From Leptolyngbya sp. FACHB-8 (GTDB lineage: Bacteria > Cyanobacteriota > Cyanobacteriia > Elainellales > Elainellaceae), in contig NZ_JACJOO010000044.1 in NCBI RefSeq assembly GCF_014695575.1, positions 1-40,754 of the forward strand: a DNA stretch of 40,754 bases, in the 5' to 3' direction. This document shows, piece after piece, positions 7,213 through 15,425 of the stretch. The notes below the pieces were generated by a model. It was not told the DNA's origin. It saw nothing but the letters and a program-made list of their open reading frames with translations, and made no database searches. The position numbers and the translations under genes were made by a program. The first letter of the stretch is position 1. Each line of letters begins with the position of its first letter.

Positions 7213-9737
7213 AGAATAAGTGGCCAGAGAAGAAGGGCGATCGCCCCGCTTGCAATATGCTGGGGTAGCAAGCAGCGGAACGGCTGCCGAGCAATTTTTT
7301 GGGCCACCACAATGCTGAGCAAAACCCCTGCCATGAGCGTAGACCCTTGCAGAAATGCAATAACGGCCGGATGAACGGTTAGTACCAGGGCTTCGCCACC
7401 ACTTAGACCAACCGTGGCAAGGCTTACGGGAATCACTCGGCCCACTTCTGTCAGCCCCAAATGCAGATAGTGGGCTAGATTAGCCGCCAACACCAAAGGC
7501 AGATAGCCATAAGCCAGTTCCACAAAGGGCCTGGGATGAGGATTGTGGTTGAACAGGTGCATCGCTCCGTAGGCGAGGAGGGCGATCGCCCCTGGTACCA
7601 GTAGTGCGACCCCTGATATCCCCAAATGTCCCCAAACGTTCCCCAAAATTTGGGTAGGTTGAGAAATGCCAAGCCGGATCAGACTTTCGGGCAGATGATG
7701 CAGGAATACGGCTCCAAACAGTAAAAACAGCAGATAAACCTCATGCAGAGTCGGTTTGTGCGTCGTCCATAATTCAATACCGGGTGGTCGTAGATTGAAT
7801 TCCACAGACCGGTGGGGACAGGCTTTCAGGCAGGTCATGCATAGTACGCAGTCACGGTTATCCTGCAACTGAGCCGGGTGCGAGTAGAGGGGGCAGCCCC
7901 CTGTCTCCTGGCCTTCTCCCTTTTCAGGGCCACCCCGATAACACTGGTAAGTGGTGCAAGTAGCAGAGCAAATGCCCTGCTGAGCCCGCAACTCAGTCAT
8001 CGACAACTTGGCAAACAGGCCATTCATCCCACCAATGGGGCAGAGGTAACGGCACCAAAACCGCCGCTCAAACAGCACAGAAAAGACCACAGCACCTGCG
8101 GTAATCAGCATCAGGAGACAGCCCGACAAATACGCTGTGTTCTCCAGGTTCCACAACTCTTCCCAGAGCAAAATCAGGGCGAACATCCCAAACACGAACC
8201 ATCCACCCCACCGCTCAGCCTGGGTGCGGGGCCAGGAGCGCAGGGAGCCGGGGAAAAATCGGTTAGTGATCTTTTGGGCGATCTCCCCGTAGATCATGAA
8301 GGGACAAACCGAGCACCAGATACGCCCCAGGAAGGGAAAAATGAGCAGCACCAGGGGCCACCACCAGGCCCAAAACAAATTTAGGGCAATATTGCGATCG
8401 CGACTCTGCGGCCCAAACCAGAGAATCGCCACGACGACCGCAAATAGGGTAAAAGTGATGCCATAGTTGATGCGATCGGGCCACCACGGACTTCGCAAAA
8501 ACTGCCGCAGCCGAGGGTAGCTGTTTAACAAATTAATTCGGAATCGTCGGGTTTTGCTCCCCACCGCCCAAAAGACTTCTTCGGTCAGCACAGGTGCACA
8601 GTTAGATTGAATAACAGCCCGCTCTACCATGCTTTCCAGCTCTGACAAATTGCCCGGAAAGTCATACCCCTGAAGCCGCCGCAATGCTTCGGGGGCCACA
8701 GTCGGCTTGTTAAGCCCCTTGGCTTTGCAGTAGAGCCCGATGTAGTAGTTCACCTGGGGTTCCAGGTCAGCCTTTCGTACCCGCAGTGGCGGCACTTTAA
8801 TGATGTGCCCTATACTTTGTTGCCGTTCCAGCTCTGGCAGAGTGCGTTCTGAGGTGAAGATAAACCGCGCCTGACTTTGACGGGGTGAAGCCTCCTCGCC
8901 ATCACGGGTAATCGGAGTATATTCACCCGTTTTCACTAAGTGGCGAATTTTGGGACGGAGTTCTTTGGGTAACTCCTGAATGTTGTTGAGGAGTAAAGTG
9001 CCACGGCCCAACCAATCTAACAACCCCGCCTTGCCCCCAGCTCGACCGAAAAGCTCGGCACCGTTGGCCTGGATCTTGTCGCAGTCCACACGAATAAGGG
9101 GTTGTTTGCGATCGTCCCCGCCAAAATGAACCAATGCCGCTGCGTTGTCCTTCCCTAACCCAGGCTCCCCAAAAATCAGCACAGGTCGCCGGTCTTTCGA
9201 GGCCTTGGTAATGTCGTTGCGCAACCGCACGGCATACCGGCTGGAACCAATAATCCCCCGTTTTACCTTCGGCAGCAGGTAGGGGCGCAGGGCTATCTGC
9301 CGTTCCTGTTCAAAAGTCAGTTGAGCTGACATTTGATTCAGCTCGTCGGCCAGCTGCCGAGAAAGTACCTGATTGATCACCGGATACTGGAGAGCCAGAG
9401 CCCGCAGGCGATCGCCCTGTACCCGCCATAGCTCAGACTCATCCAACGTAACGATGGTTTGCTCCGTAGGCTGCTCTAGCAACACCTCTTTGAGGTACAA
9501 CACCGAACCCGGCAGCAGACCGACATCCAGAGGAGCATTGCCCTCCCGGTGTACTTCCACGTGGCCCTGTTTGAGGATATAAAGACCATCGGGATGGGTT
9601 TGCTCTGTTACTAATTTGTGATTTGCGGGAAGAATTATGGGTTCAAGGAGAAGGGCGATCGCCGCCAAAACTTCTGGTGGCAACATTCCCAGAACCGTCT
9701 GCGCTTGTAACCAATTCTGCTGCTCCTGGCTATCCAT
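7206..9737 (-). CDS. Crp-like / degenerate NtrC-type AAA+ / NapH-NosR-type Fe-S membrane fusion protein
   Basis: An 843-residue three-part protein. Residues about 20-125 form a cyclic-nucleotide-binding-like beta roll (DGLYILKQGHVEVHREG). Residues about 160-390 resemble the AAA+ domain of sigma-54 activators: Walker A GEPGLGKD (190-197), GAELFGRAGG, arginine-finger region LRVRKADLEP and lid DFPGNLSELESMVERAV. The GAFTGA loop is absent, Walker B reads LLLNNIQ with Asn for both acids, and no Fis-type DNA-binding domain follows. From about 425 there are several TM helices with polyferredoxin motifs: GRIWCSVCP, FWCRYLCPIGG, CSATCTTYQC, and CVLCMTCLKACP (630-641). His residues (HH, HYLH) in the late helices could bind heme. 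Inference: a redox membrane protein gated by a Crp/AAA+ module. The ATG at 9737 is chosen over an in-frame TTG at 9770. Transcribed alone. Confidence 0.85.
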   Translation of the reverse strand: MDSQEQQNWLQAQTVLGMLPPEVLAAIALLLEPIILPANHKLVTEQTHPDGLYILKQGHVEVHREGNAPLDVGLLPGSVLYLKEVLLEQPTEQTIVTLDESELWRVQGDRLRALALQYPVINQVLSRQLADELNQMSAQLTFEQERQIALRPYLLPKVKRGIIGSSRYAVRLRNDITKASKDRRPVLIFGEPGLGKDNAAALVHFGGDDRKQPLIRVDCDKIQANGAELFGRAGGKAGLLDWLGRGTLLLNNIQELPKELRPKIRHLVKTGEYTPITRDGEEASPRQSQARFIFTSERTLPELERQQSIGHIIKVPPLRVRKADLEPQVNYYIGLYCKAKGLNKPTVAPEALRRLQGYDFPGNLSELESMVERAVIQSNCAPVLTEEVFWAVGSKTRRFRINLLNSYPRLRQFLRSPWWPDRINYGITFTLFAVVVAILWFGPQSRDRNIALNLFWAWWWPLVLLIFPFLGRIWCSVCPFMIYGEIAQKITNRFFPGSLRSWPRTQAERWGGWFVFGMFALILLWEELWNLENTAYLSGCLLMLITAGAVVFSVLFERRFWCRYLCPIGGMNGLFAKLSMTELRAQQGICSATCTTYQCYRGGPEKGEGQETGGCPLYSHPAQLQDNRDCVLCMTCLKACPHRSVEFNLRPPGIELWTTHKPTLHEVYLLFLLFGAVFLHHLPESLIRLGISQPTQILGNVWGHLGISGVALLVPGAIALLAYGAMHLFNHNPHPRPFVELAYGYLPLVLAANLAHYLHLGLTEVGRVIPVSLATVGLSGGEALVLTVHPAVIAFLQGSTLMAGVLLSIVVAQKIARQPFRCLLPQHIASGAIALLLWPLILG

Positions 9738-9894
9738 GCTGTGCCCCCAATAATCCCTAGCCCGAGGCAATCTTAACGCAGGAGTGATTCATATGAAGGG
9801 AGGTGAAAAAGTGTGTCTTAACCGAATGCTGTTTATTGACATCGTCGAGTTTTTCAGAGTACCTTCCGTGGAGAATAGGGTAGCAGATGTAACA

Positions 9895-10048
9895 GGCGAA
9901 GCTCAGCGCAATGCGTGATGCGCTCATGATGCCTATCTCGTTTCTGGCGTAACTCAGCGCAACGGGTAGCGCACCCGAGATTTGTATACCGTTTTTGGTG
10001 TAGTTCAACGCAACGGGTAGCGGACCTAAAGTTTGTATGCCGTTTTTT
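9895..10048. repeat. Three tandem imperfect 51-bp repeats just upstream of the porin gene
   Basis: Units start at 9895, 9946 and 9997 (51, 51 and 52 bp). Each begins GGYGTAR(C/T)TCARCGCAA and ends with a C/G plus T-rich CGTTTTT-like tail; units 2 and 3 share CAACGGGTAGCG. The array ends 18 bp before the porin ATG, so it lies in the promoter or 5' leader. Arrays of this general type are common in filamentous cyanobacteria; function here is unknown. Confidence 0.85.
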
Positions 10049-10065
10049 GGTGTGAGGATAAATTG

Positions 10066-11958
10066 ATGCAACTCTTGTGGATGAAACGTGCGAATTTTTC
10101 TGCGGTCCTGTGGCTGGCTTTGGTGAGTGGATTGGCAGTCGCCATGCCATCCATGCAAGCTCAAGCCGTTGAATCCGAACCGTCTCGATACGACGCATTA
10201 AAGGTAGAACCTGCTTCTGATGGTTCTGCGATCGCCTTAACCACAGAACCGTCCTCCGATCTAACGACGGTTTCCGAGGTCAGTGCCCCCGGCTCAGAAG
10301 CCCCGATGGCATCCGACGCGATCGCCACAGAGCCCGTCGCGGAGACCGAGCAAGCACCTGGCAACGGAGTTGCCCTGCAGGATTGGCGCACTACCCAAAC
10401 CGCAACGACCCGTGATACCGCTTCTACCCTGAGTGCGGTACAGGCCACGATGAATATGGCTCAGGTCACCTCTGTCACCCAATTCTCTGATGTGCAGCCG
10501 GGAGATTGGGCCTATGAAGCTCTTTCCTTTCTTGCCAACTCCGAAGACCAGGGGGGATTGGATTGCCTGGAAGGGTACCCCGACGGCAGCTACCGGGGGA
10601 ACCGAACCCTGAGCCGTTTTGAATTTGCAGCCGGATTAGCCGCTTGTTTGGATGCGATCGCGGGCACAAATTTAGATGCAGAACAAATTACCCGCGTTGA
10701 AGCGCTCCAACGTGAGTTCTCCGCTGAATTGACAGCCCTGCGCGGTCGCGTCGATACCCTGGAAGCCCAGGTAGACGAACTAGAAGCCAATCAGTTCTCT
10801 ACGACCACCCGGCTGTTTGGTCAGGCGGTCGTGGGTGTGCAGGGTCGCAACGAAAACGACTTCACGTTTTTTGTGGATGAACTGACCGACGACGAAACCA
10901 GCGTCAACCTCATTACCAACCTTCAGCTCAGCTTACTAACCCAGTTTGATGAGCGCACCATCCTGCTAACCGGGCTACAGGCCGGTGATGGCGGCACCGT
11001 AGAAGATGGTCCCGCTCTCAGCAACTTCTTCCGGTTGGGTTATGAAGGGGATACGGACAATGACTTCCGGCTCAGCGACCTGAGCCTGCGCCATCTGATT
11101 GGTGATGACTTTGCCATCATTGTTGGAGCAGAAGGACTGAACGCCGTCAACGTTTTCCGGGGTACGAACCGGGTCGAGGGAGCAGGATTAGGCCCTCTCT
11201 CGTTGTTTGCTCAACGTAACCCCATCATTGGCATGGGTAACGGTGAGGGTGGCCTTGGGTTTGACTGGCAAATTGCCGATCGCATTAGCCTGCAGGGGGT
11301 TTACTCCTCCAGCCTGCCGAGTGATACAAACCTGGGCGGTTTGTTTGGTGGCGATCAAGGAGAAACGGCGATCGGAGCACAACTGGTTGTCACTCCCATC
11401 GATAACCTGGACGTTTCGTTCCAGTACATCAACTCCTATTCCCCCTTCGGTCGACTGGGTACCGGAGTTGGCGATGACCAAATTGCGGTTTTGGGCGGAA
11501 ACTTCCGGGCTCCCATTAACACCGATGCGTTGGGGACCTCTCTCGCCTGGCAAATTTCCAATACCTTCTCTCTGGGCGGATGGTTTGGATATACCAACTC
11601 AGATTTACAGGGGGATAGGGGAAATGCAGAGACCATCAACTGGATGGTGTTCTTGAACGTTGCTGATGTGCTGGGCGATGGCAACCTGGCTGGACTGTAT
11701 GTGGGTCAACCACCGCGTATTGTTAGCAGTGACTTCCCCGGAGGCCGGAACGTGCCTTCCTTTATCAATGAGGGCGAAGTGGAAGCTGGTTCTGGCGGGC
11801 AACCTGATGCAGCAACTCATCTGGAAGGCTTCTTCCGCTGGCGTTTGAGCGACAACATCGTTCTAACTCCCGGCTTCATTGTCATCTTTAATCCGGGTCA
11901 TAACTCTGACAACGACACCATCTTTGTCGGCGCACTCCGGACAACCTTCCTGTTCTAA
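10066..11958 (+). CDS. SLH-domain outer-membrane porin (OprB / iron-uptake porin family)
   Basis: A 630-residue major outer-membrane porin of the cyanobacterial SomA/OprB type. A signal peptide (about 1-34, ending MPSMQAQA) is followed by a Ser/Thr/Ala-rich linker. Next comes one SLH domain (about 132-190: TQFSDVQPGDWAYEALSFL ... LEGYPDGSYRGNRTLSRFEF) that tethers the protein to peptidoglycan-linked polymer, a coiled coil (about 205-242), and a long beta-barrel region ending in the aromatic residue expected for outer-membrane insertion (TTFLF). The family allows passage of small solutes and inorganic ions, iron among them. The ATG at 10066 has an upstream GAGG at good spacing; an earlier in-frame ATG (10033) would precede the signal peptide and is rejected. 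The 51-bp repeats lie directly upstream. Confidence 0.92.
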   Translation: MQLLWMKRANFSAVLWLALVSGLAVAMPSMQAQAVESEPSRYDALKVEPASDGSAIALTTEPSSDLTTVSEVSAPGSEAPMASDAIATEPVAETEQAPGNGVALQDWRTTQTATTRDTASTLSAVQATMNMAQVTSVTQFSDVQPGDWAYEALSFLANSEDQGGLDCLEGYPDGSYRGNRTLSRFEFAAGLAACLDAIAGTNLDAEQITRVEALQREFSAELTALRGRVDTLEAQVDELEANQFSTTTRLFGQAVVGVQGRNENDFTFFVDELTDDETSVNLITNLQLSLLTQFDERTILLTGLQAGDGGTVEDGPALSNFFRLGYEGDTDNDFRLSDLSLRHLIGDDFAIIVGAEGLNAVNVFRGTNRVEGAGLGPLSLFAQRNPIIGMGNGEGGLGFDWQIADRISLQGVYSSSLPSDTNLGGLFGGDQGETAIGAQLVVTPIDNLDVSFQYINSYSPFGRLGTGVGDDQIAVLGGNFRAPINTDALGTSLAWQISNTFSLGGWFGYTNSDLQGDRGNAETINWMVFLNVADVLGDGNLAGLYVGQPPRIVSSDFPGGRNVPSFINEGEVEAGSGGQPDAATHLEGFFRWRLSDNIVLTPGFIVIFNPGHNSDNDTIFVGALRTTFLF

Positions 11959-11974
11959 GTCTTCTGGCTAAGAC

Positions 11975-12009
11975 GTTGCCTTTCATGCATTTATTGGATG
12001 AAAGGCAAC
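11975..12009 (+). terminator. 12-bp hairpin after the porin gene
   Basis: GTTGCCTTTCAT (11975-11986) pairs perfectly with ATGAAAGGCAAC (11998-12009) around an 11-nt loop, 17 bp after the porin stop. It is a likely mRNA 3' end structure, without a T run. Confidence 0.55.
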
Positions 12010-12228
12010 CTTGCCAAGTGTTGCTTTCCGAGCTTCTAGATATTCTTTATATGGATATTTGGAAACTTGGAAAGCTTTCTGAGTTTGATAGATTCCCTAA
12101 TATCAATCGGCACTCCATGTATTTGCCACGATTCTTAACTTAAGCCCTGTATCTTTTCCTTGACGAAGGCAGGGGTAAGGGGAAAGACTAAAACAGTCTA
12201 AATGAGTGCATAAACTGCAAGTGATCAG

Positions 12229-12252
12229 GCGATCCATATGGGTCGCTTTTTA
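12229..12252 (+). terminator. Short GC-rich hairpin followed by a T run
   Basis: GCGATCC (12229-12235) pairs with GGGTCGC (12240-12246, one G-T pair) around ATAT and is followed by TTTTTATT. This is the classic Rho-independent layout on the plus strand. No gene is visible directly upstream (the porin ends 270 bp earlier), so it could end a small non-coding transcript. Confidence 0.5.
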
Positions 12253-12302
12253 TTGCAAAAAATTAAGTTTACGCCTTGTTCCAAGGCTATATAGCCTCCA
12301 TA

Positions 12303-12421
12303 GTTGAACCCCAATTCGAAATAAACCCAAGTGCCCATTTTGGTGTCCGGGTCGCGCACACCAAAATGGGCTTTTTTGAGCCCTTGATTTTGTGTGCGGG
12401 TCGTGCGTACAAAATCAAGGG
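12303..12421. repeat. Tandem pair of palindromes fused to an extragenic repeat copy
   Basis: First palindrome: GCCCATTTTGGTGT (12333-12346) with ACACCAAAATGGGC (12358-12371), followed by T6, so it can also terminate transcription. Second: CCCTTGATTTTGT (12381-12393) with ACAAAATCAAGGG (12409-12421) around a GC core. The left flank 12303-12343, read on the minus strand, is a copy of the ~35-bp repeat found at 31546 and 38189 (CAAAATGGGCACTT... GAAYTGNGGTT). It lies in the gene-free stretch between the porin and arsR-type genes. Confidence 0.75.
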
Positions 12422-12566
12422 TTTAAGATAAATGACGAAGGTATTGTCAAGTAGAACATAAAACATCAGGCGCATTTCAGAGCGAATTGGGCGTACAAGA
12501 AGAATATTCCGCTCTAAAAAACATTCAGGAATTACTAATTTTTTCGACAAAGAGTACTGGTTTGCA

Positions 12567-12617
12567 AGGGATAGGACGGAAGGTAAAACCAGGGTTTCTA
12601 CCTTCCGTTCTATCCCT
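12567..12617. repeat. 19-bp inverted repeat upstream of the ArsR-type gene
   Basis: The arms 12567-12585 and 12599-12617 match with one mismatch around a 13-nt loop. It lies about 105 bp before the regulator start, so it could be a terminator of upstream transcription or a regulatory structure. Open frames over this area are by-products of the inverted repeats. Confidence 0.6.
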
Positions 12618-12722
12618 ACCAGGGAAGCGGCGGAAAATAGTTCTCTCAGGGCGATCCCCAAGCACCATTCCACGGTAATCTGATAAAATCATCGCTTCAA
12701 GGTTATGGAAGCATAAACTAAT

Positions 12723-13088
12723 ATGCAATCATCTGATTCTGTCCCGCCCGAGGTTGTGCAGCAGGTTGCCGAGTATTTCGGTGTCTTGAGTGAACCGACG
12801 CGCCTCCGCATCTTGAATGTGCTACGGGATGGGGAGCGGTGTGTACAGGATTTAGTTGAAGTCACTGCCACCAGCCAGGCCAACGTTTCTAAGCACTTAA
12901 AGGTGATGGTGCAAGCCGGTATCCTCAGTCGCCGCACGGAGGGAACGTCTGCCTTTTACCGGGTGGAAGATGGGCTGATCTTTGAGCTATGTAATTTGGT
13001 GTGCGATCGCCTCGCCACCCGCATTGAGCAACAGGCCCGCTACTTCCGCGCCTTCAGCCTGGCCGCAGAAAACCAAGAATCTGCTTAA
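12723..13088 (+). CDS. ArsR/SmtB-family winged-helix regulator
   Basis: A 121-residue dimeric DNA-binding regulator. The signature start is visible (YFGVLSEPTRLRILNVLRDGE, residues 19-39), followed by the helix-turn-helix ATSQANVSKHLKVMVQAGIL (49-68) and the wing (RRTEGTSAFYRVED). Family members repress operons for metal efflux or stress and leave DNA on metal binding or thiol change. The classical alpha3 metal box ELCVCD is reduced to GERCVQD with one cysteine (C40); two more cysteines occur in the last helix (ELCNLVCDRL, C90 and C94). The ligand may therefore be a metal on alpha5 or a redox signal; this is inference. No adjacent efflux gene is present; htpG follows 180 bp later. The ATG at 12723 has no strong Shine-Dalgarno. 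Confidence 0.9.
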   Translation: MQSSDSVPPEVVQQVAEYFGVLSEPTRLRILNVLRDGERCVQDLVEVTATSQANVSKHLKVMVQAGILSRRTEGTSAFYRVEDGLIFELCNLVCDRLATRIEQQARYFRAFSLAAENQESA

Positions 13089-13105
13089 CTCTTGTTCAAC
13101 CTTGC

Positions 13106-13136
13106 GTGATGGTGGGTGTGTACACCCCACCATCAC
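13106..13136 (+). terminator. 11-bp hairpin after the ArsR-type gene
   Basis: GTGATGGTGGG (13106-13116) pairs perfectly with CCCACCATCAC (13126-13136), 17 bp after the stop codon. It lacks a T run. A likely mRNA end between the regulator and htpG. Confidence 0.55.
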
Positions 13137-13269
13137 ACGGTTTGAGTAGGTAGGGAAATCCGCATCTGCGTCTGTGGAGCTAATGGATCAATAATGAAAA
13201 GCGATCGCCCTCACACTTGAGTAGGACGACAGTTAACCATATCCACTGAATCACCACCGACGGAGACCT

Positions 13270-15237
13270 ATGGCGACGATTCTGGAACAGGGCAACATCT
13301 CGATCCATACCGAGAATATTTTCCCCATCATCAAAAAGTGGCTCTATTCCGATCACGAAATCTTCTTACGAGAGCTCGTTTCTAACGCAGTTGATGCGAT
13401 TCAGAAGCTCAACATGGTCGCTCGCTCTGGCGAGTTTGCAGGCGACCTACCTGAGCCCCTGGTCGAAATCACCCTGGACAAGGAAAACAAAACCCTGGCT
13501 ATTTCTGACAACGGCATCGGCATGACCGCCGATGAGGTGAAGAAATACATTAACCAGGTGGCGTTCTCCAGCGCTGAAGAATTTATTGAAAAATATAAGG
13601 GTGCTGGTGACCAGCAAATCATCGGCCACTTCGGGCTTGGTTTCTACTCCTCCTTCATGGTGGCTAAGCACGTCGAGATTGAAACCCTCTCCTACAAAGA
13701 AGGGTCGGCTCCTGTGAACTGGAGCTGTGACGGTTCCACCGAGTTCAAAATTTCGGAGGGTAACCGCACGACAGTTGGAACCACCATCACCCTCACCTTG
13801 CAGGATGAGGAGGTCGAGTACGCCGAACCTTACCGCATTAAGGAACTGGTGCGGAAGTATTGCGACTTCCTGCCCGTCTCCATCAAACTGGGCGACGAAC
13901 AAATCAACCGCCAGAAGGCTCCCTGGAAAGAATCGCCCAGCTCCCTCAGCCGCGAAGATTACCTGGAATTCTACCGTTACCTCTACCCGTTCCAGGAAGA
14001 GCCTCTGCTGTGGGTTCACCTGAACACCGACTACCCCTTCGTGGTTAACGGTATCCTCTACTTCCCCAAGCTACGGCCCGATGTAGATGTTACCAAGGGG
14101 CAAATCAAGCTGTTCTGTAATCAGGTGTTCGTCAGCGACAACTGCGAGGAGGTAATTCCCCGCTTCTTGATGCCCCTGCGGGGTGTGATCGACAGCAGCG
14201 ACATTCCGCTGAACGTGTCGCGTAGCTTCTTGCAGAGCGATCGCACCGTTCGTAAGATTGCGGATTACATTGCGAAGAAAGTGGGCGATCGCCTTAAGGA
14301 ACTCTACCGCGACGACCGCGAAGCCTACGTCCGGAGCTGGCAAGATCTGGGCACCTTCGTCAAGTTCGGCTCCATGAACGACGACAAGTTCAAGAAGCAG
14401 GTAGAGGATATTCTGATCTTCCGTACCACCTACGAAGCACCGAAAACTGAAGCCGCTGAAGTGCAGGTGCAGACGGAAGAAGGCGATGCCTGGCAGGATG
14501 TTTCCACACCGCAAGCTGGTCCCGGCCTCCCCTACACCACGTTGAAGGAATACCTGGAGCGCACCCAGGAGAAGCAGCAAAACCGGGTCTTCTACGCCAC
14601 CGATGAAGCCGCTCAGGCCACCTACATCGACCTATTCAAGGGTCAGGGCTTAGAAGTGCTGTTCATGGATTCCTTTATTGACAGCCACTTCATCAGCTTC
14701 CTGGAGCGGGAATATCCCGATGCCAAGTTCTCCCGTGTGGATGCCGACCTGGATGACACCCTGATCGACAAAGAGAAGGAACAATCCGAAATCGTCGACC
14801 CTAACAGCAACAAGACCCGCAGCGAATTGGTGAAGGAACTGTTCGAAAAAGCTCTGAACAAACCCTCCGTCACCATCCGCACGGAAGCCCTCAAGACCGA
14901 TGGCGAGAATGCGCCTCCGGCGATGGTGCTGTTACCCGAAAACCTGCGCCGGATGCGGGAGATGACCGCTCTGCTACAACAGCAAGCGGTTGACTTCCCG
15001 AACGAGCACACTCTGCTGGTCAACACCTCTCACCCCCTGGTGCAAAACCTGCTCGACCTGAACAAGGGCAGCATTGTCCAAACAGAAGGTACCTCTCCCT
15101 CTGGAGAACTGTCTAACCTCCTCTGCCAGCACATTTATGACCTGGCACTGATGGCCCAAAAAGCCTTCGATGCCGAGGGTATGAAAGCGTTTGTAGAGCG
15201 ATCGAATCAGGTGCTAACCCGGTTAACCCGTGTGTAA
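13270..15237 (+). CDS. htpG: Molecular chaperone HtpG (bacterial Hsp90)
   Basis: A 655-residue cytosolic ATP-dependent chaperone, full length for the cyanobacterial family. The N-terminal GHKL ATPase domain shows the Glu/Asn-bearing helix LRELVSNAVDAIQKL, the Asp motif DNGIGM and the lid glycine motif GHFGLGFYSSFMV. The middle domain (about 230-500) and the C-terminal dimerisation domain follow without interruption. In cyanobacteria HtpG supports heat, high-light and oxidative tolerance and assists phycobilisome linker and tetrapyrrole proteins. The ATG at 13270 has GGAGAC about 8 bp upstream. No CIRCE inverted repeat was seen in the 180 bp before the start. Rightward; the downstream palindrome pair separates it from a convergent gene. 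Confidence 0.97.
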   Translation: MATILEQGNISIHTENIFPIIKKWLYSDHEIFLRELVSNAVDAIQKLNMVARSGEFAGDLPEPLVEITLDKENKTLAISDNGIGMTADEVKKYINQVAFSSAEEFIEKYKGAGDQQIIGHFGLGFYSSFMVAKHVEIETLSYKEGSAPVNWSCDGSTEFKISEGNRTTVGTTITLTLQDEEVEYAEPYRIKELVRKYCDFLPVSIKLGDEQINRQKAPWKESPSSLSREDYLEFYRYLYPFQEEPLLWVHLNTDYPFVVNGILYFPKLRPDVDVTKGQIKLFCNQVFVSDNCEEVIPRFLMPLRGVIDSSDIPLNVSRSFLQSDRTVRKIADYIAKKVGDRLKELYRDDREAYVRSWQDLGTFVKFGSMNDDKFKKQVEDILIFRTTYEAPKTEAAEVQVQTEEGDAWQDVSTPQAGPGLPYTTLKEYLERTQEKQQNRVFYATDEAAQATYIDLFKGQGLEVLFMDSFIDSHFISFLEREYPDAKFSRVDADLDDTLIDKEKEQSEIVDPNSNKTRSELVKELFEKALNKPSVTIRTEALKTDGENAPPAMVLLPENLRRMREMTALLQQQAVDFPNEHTLLVNTSHPLVQNLLDLNKGSIVQTEGTSPSGELSNLLCQHIYDLALMAQKAFDAEGMKAFVERSNQVLTRLTRV

Positions 15238-15290
15238 TTGCCAACAGAATTAGTCTGCTTCAAGCTAATTCGTTGAGTTAGAAAAGACGG

Positions 15291-15324
15291 AGAAACCCGG
15301 TGTTTTTAGAAACACCGGGTTTCT
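15291..15324. terminator. Perfect 15-bp hairpin after htpG
   Basis: AGAAACCCGGTGTTT (15291-15305) pairs with AAACACCGGGTTTCT (15310-15324) around TTAG. It has A-rich 5' and T-rich 3' sides and sits 54 bp after the htpG stop. A probable terminator. Confidence 0.65.
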
Positions 15325-15354
15325 AACATTTAATGACGAAGACACTTCATTAGA

Positions 15355-15415
15355 GCTGTTGGAAAAGTTGATTTTTTGCGGGCTACGCGCACAAAAAATC
15401 AGCTTTTCCAACAGC
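15355..15415. repeat. 24-bp-arm palindrome of the T-core-A family
   Basis: The arms 15355-15378 and 15392-15415 match with one G-T position; the core is CGGGCTACGCGCA. The layout is GATTTTTT, GC core, AAAAAATC, the same as at 12381, 23155, 37317 and 38881. It lies between convergent htpG and the gene ending at 15426. Confidence 0.85.
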
Positions 15416-15425
15416 TTCTAACATT

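Noticed and set aside
7878-8384. Rightward 168-residue frame antisense to the Fe-S fusion gene
   Set aside because: It lies fully inside the strong leftward gene, has a low-complexity Pro/Gly/His/Gln composition and shows no domain or ribosome-binding site.
7206-9737. Plain call as sigma-54-dependent transcriptional activator
   Set aside because: The AAA+ part resembles that family, but GAFTGA, the Walker B acids and a DNA-binding domain are missing, and the C-terminal half is a membrane Fe-S module.
9757-10164. Leftward frames over the 51-bp repeats (135 and 114 residues)
   Set aside because: Their length comes from the repeat unit being a multiple of three; repetitive peptides, overlap with the porin signal sequence, no ribosome-binding site.
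12287-12673. Leftward 128-residue frame across palindromes
   Set aside because: It is composed of inverted repeats and an extragenic repeat copy; no domain and no start signal.
13447-14019. Leftward 190-residue frame inside htpG
   Set aside because: Antisense shadow of a highly conserved gene.
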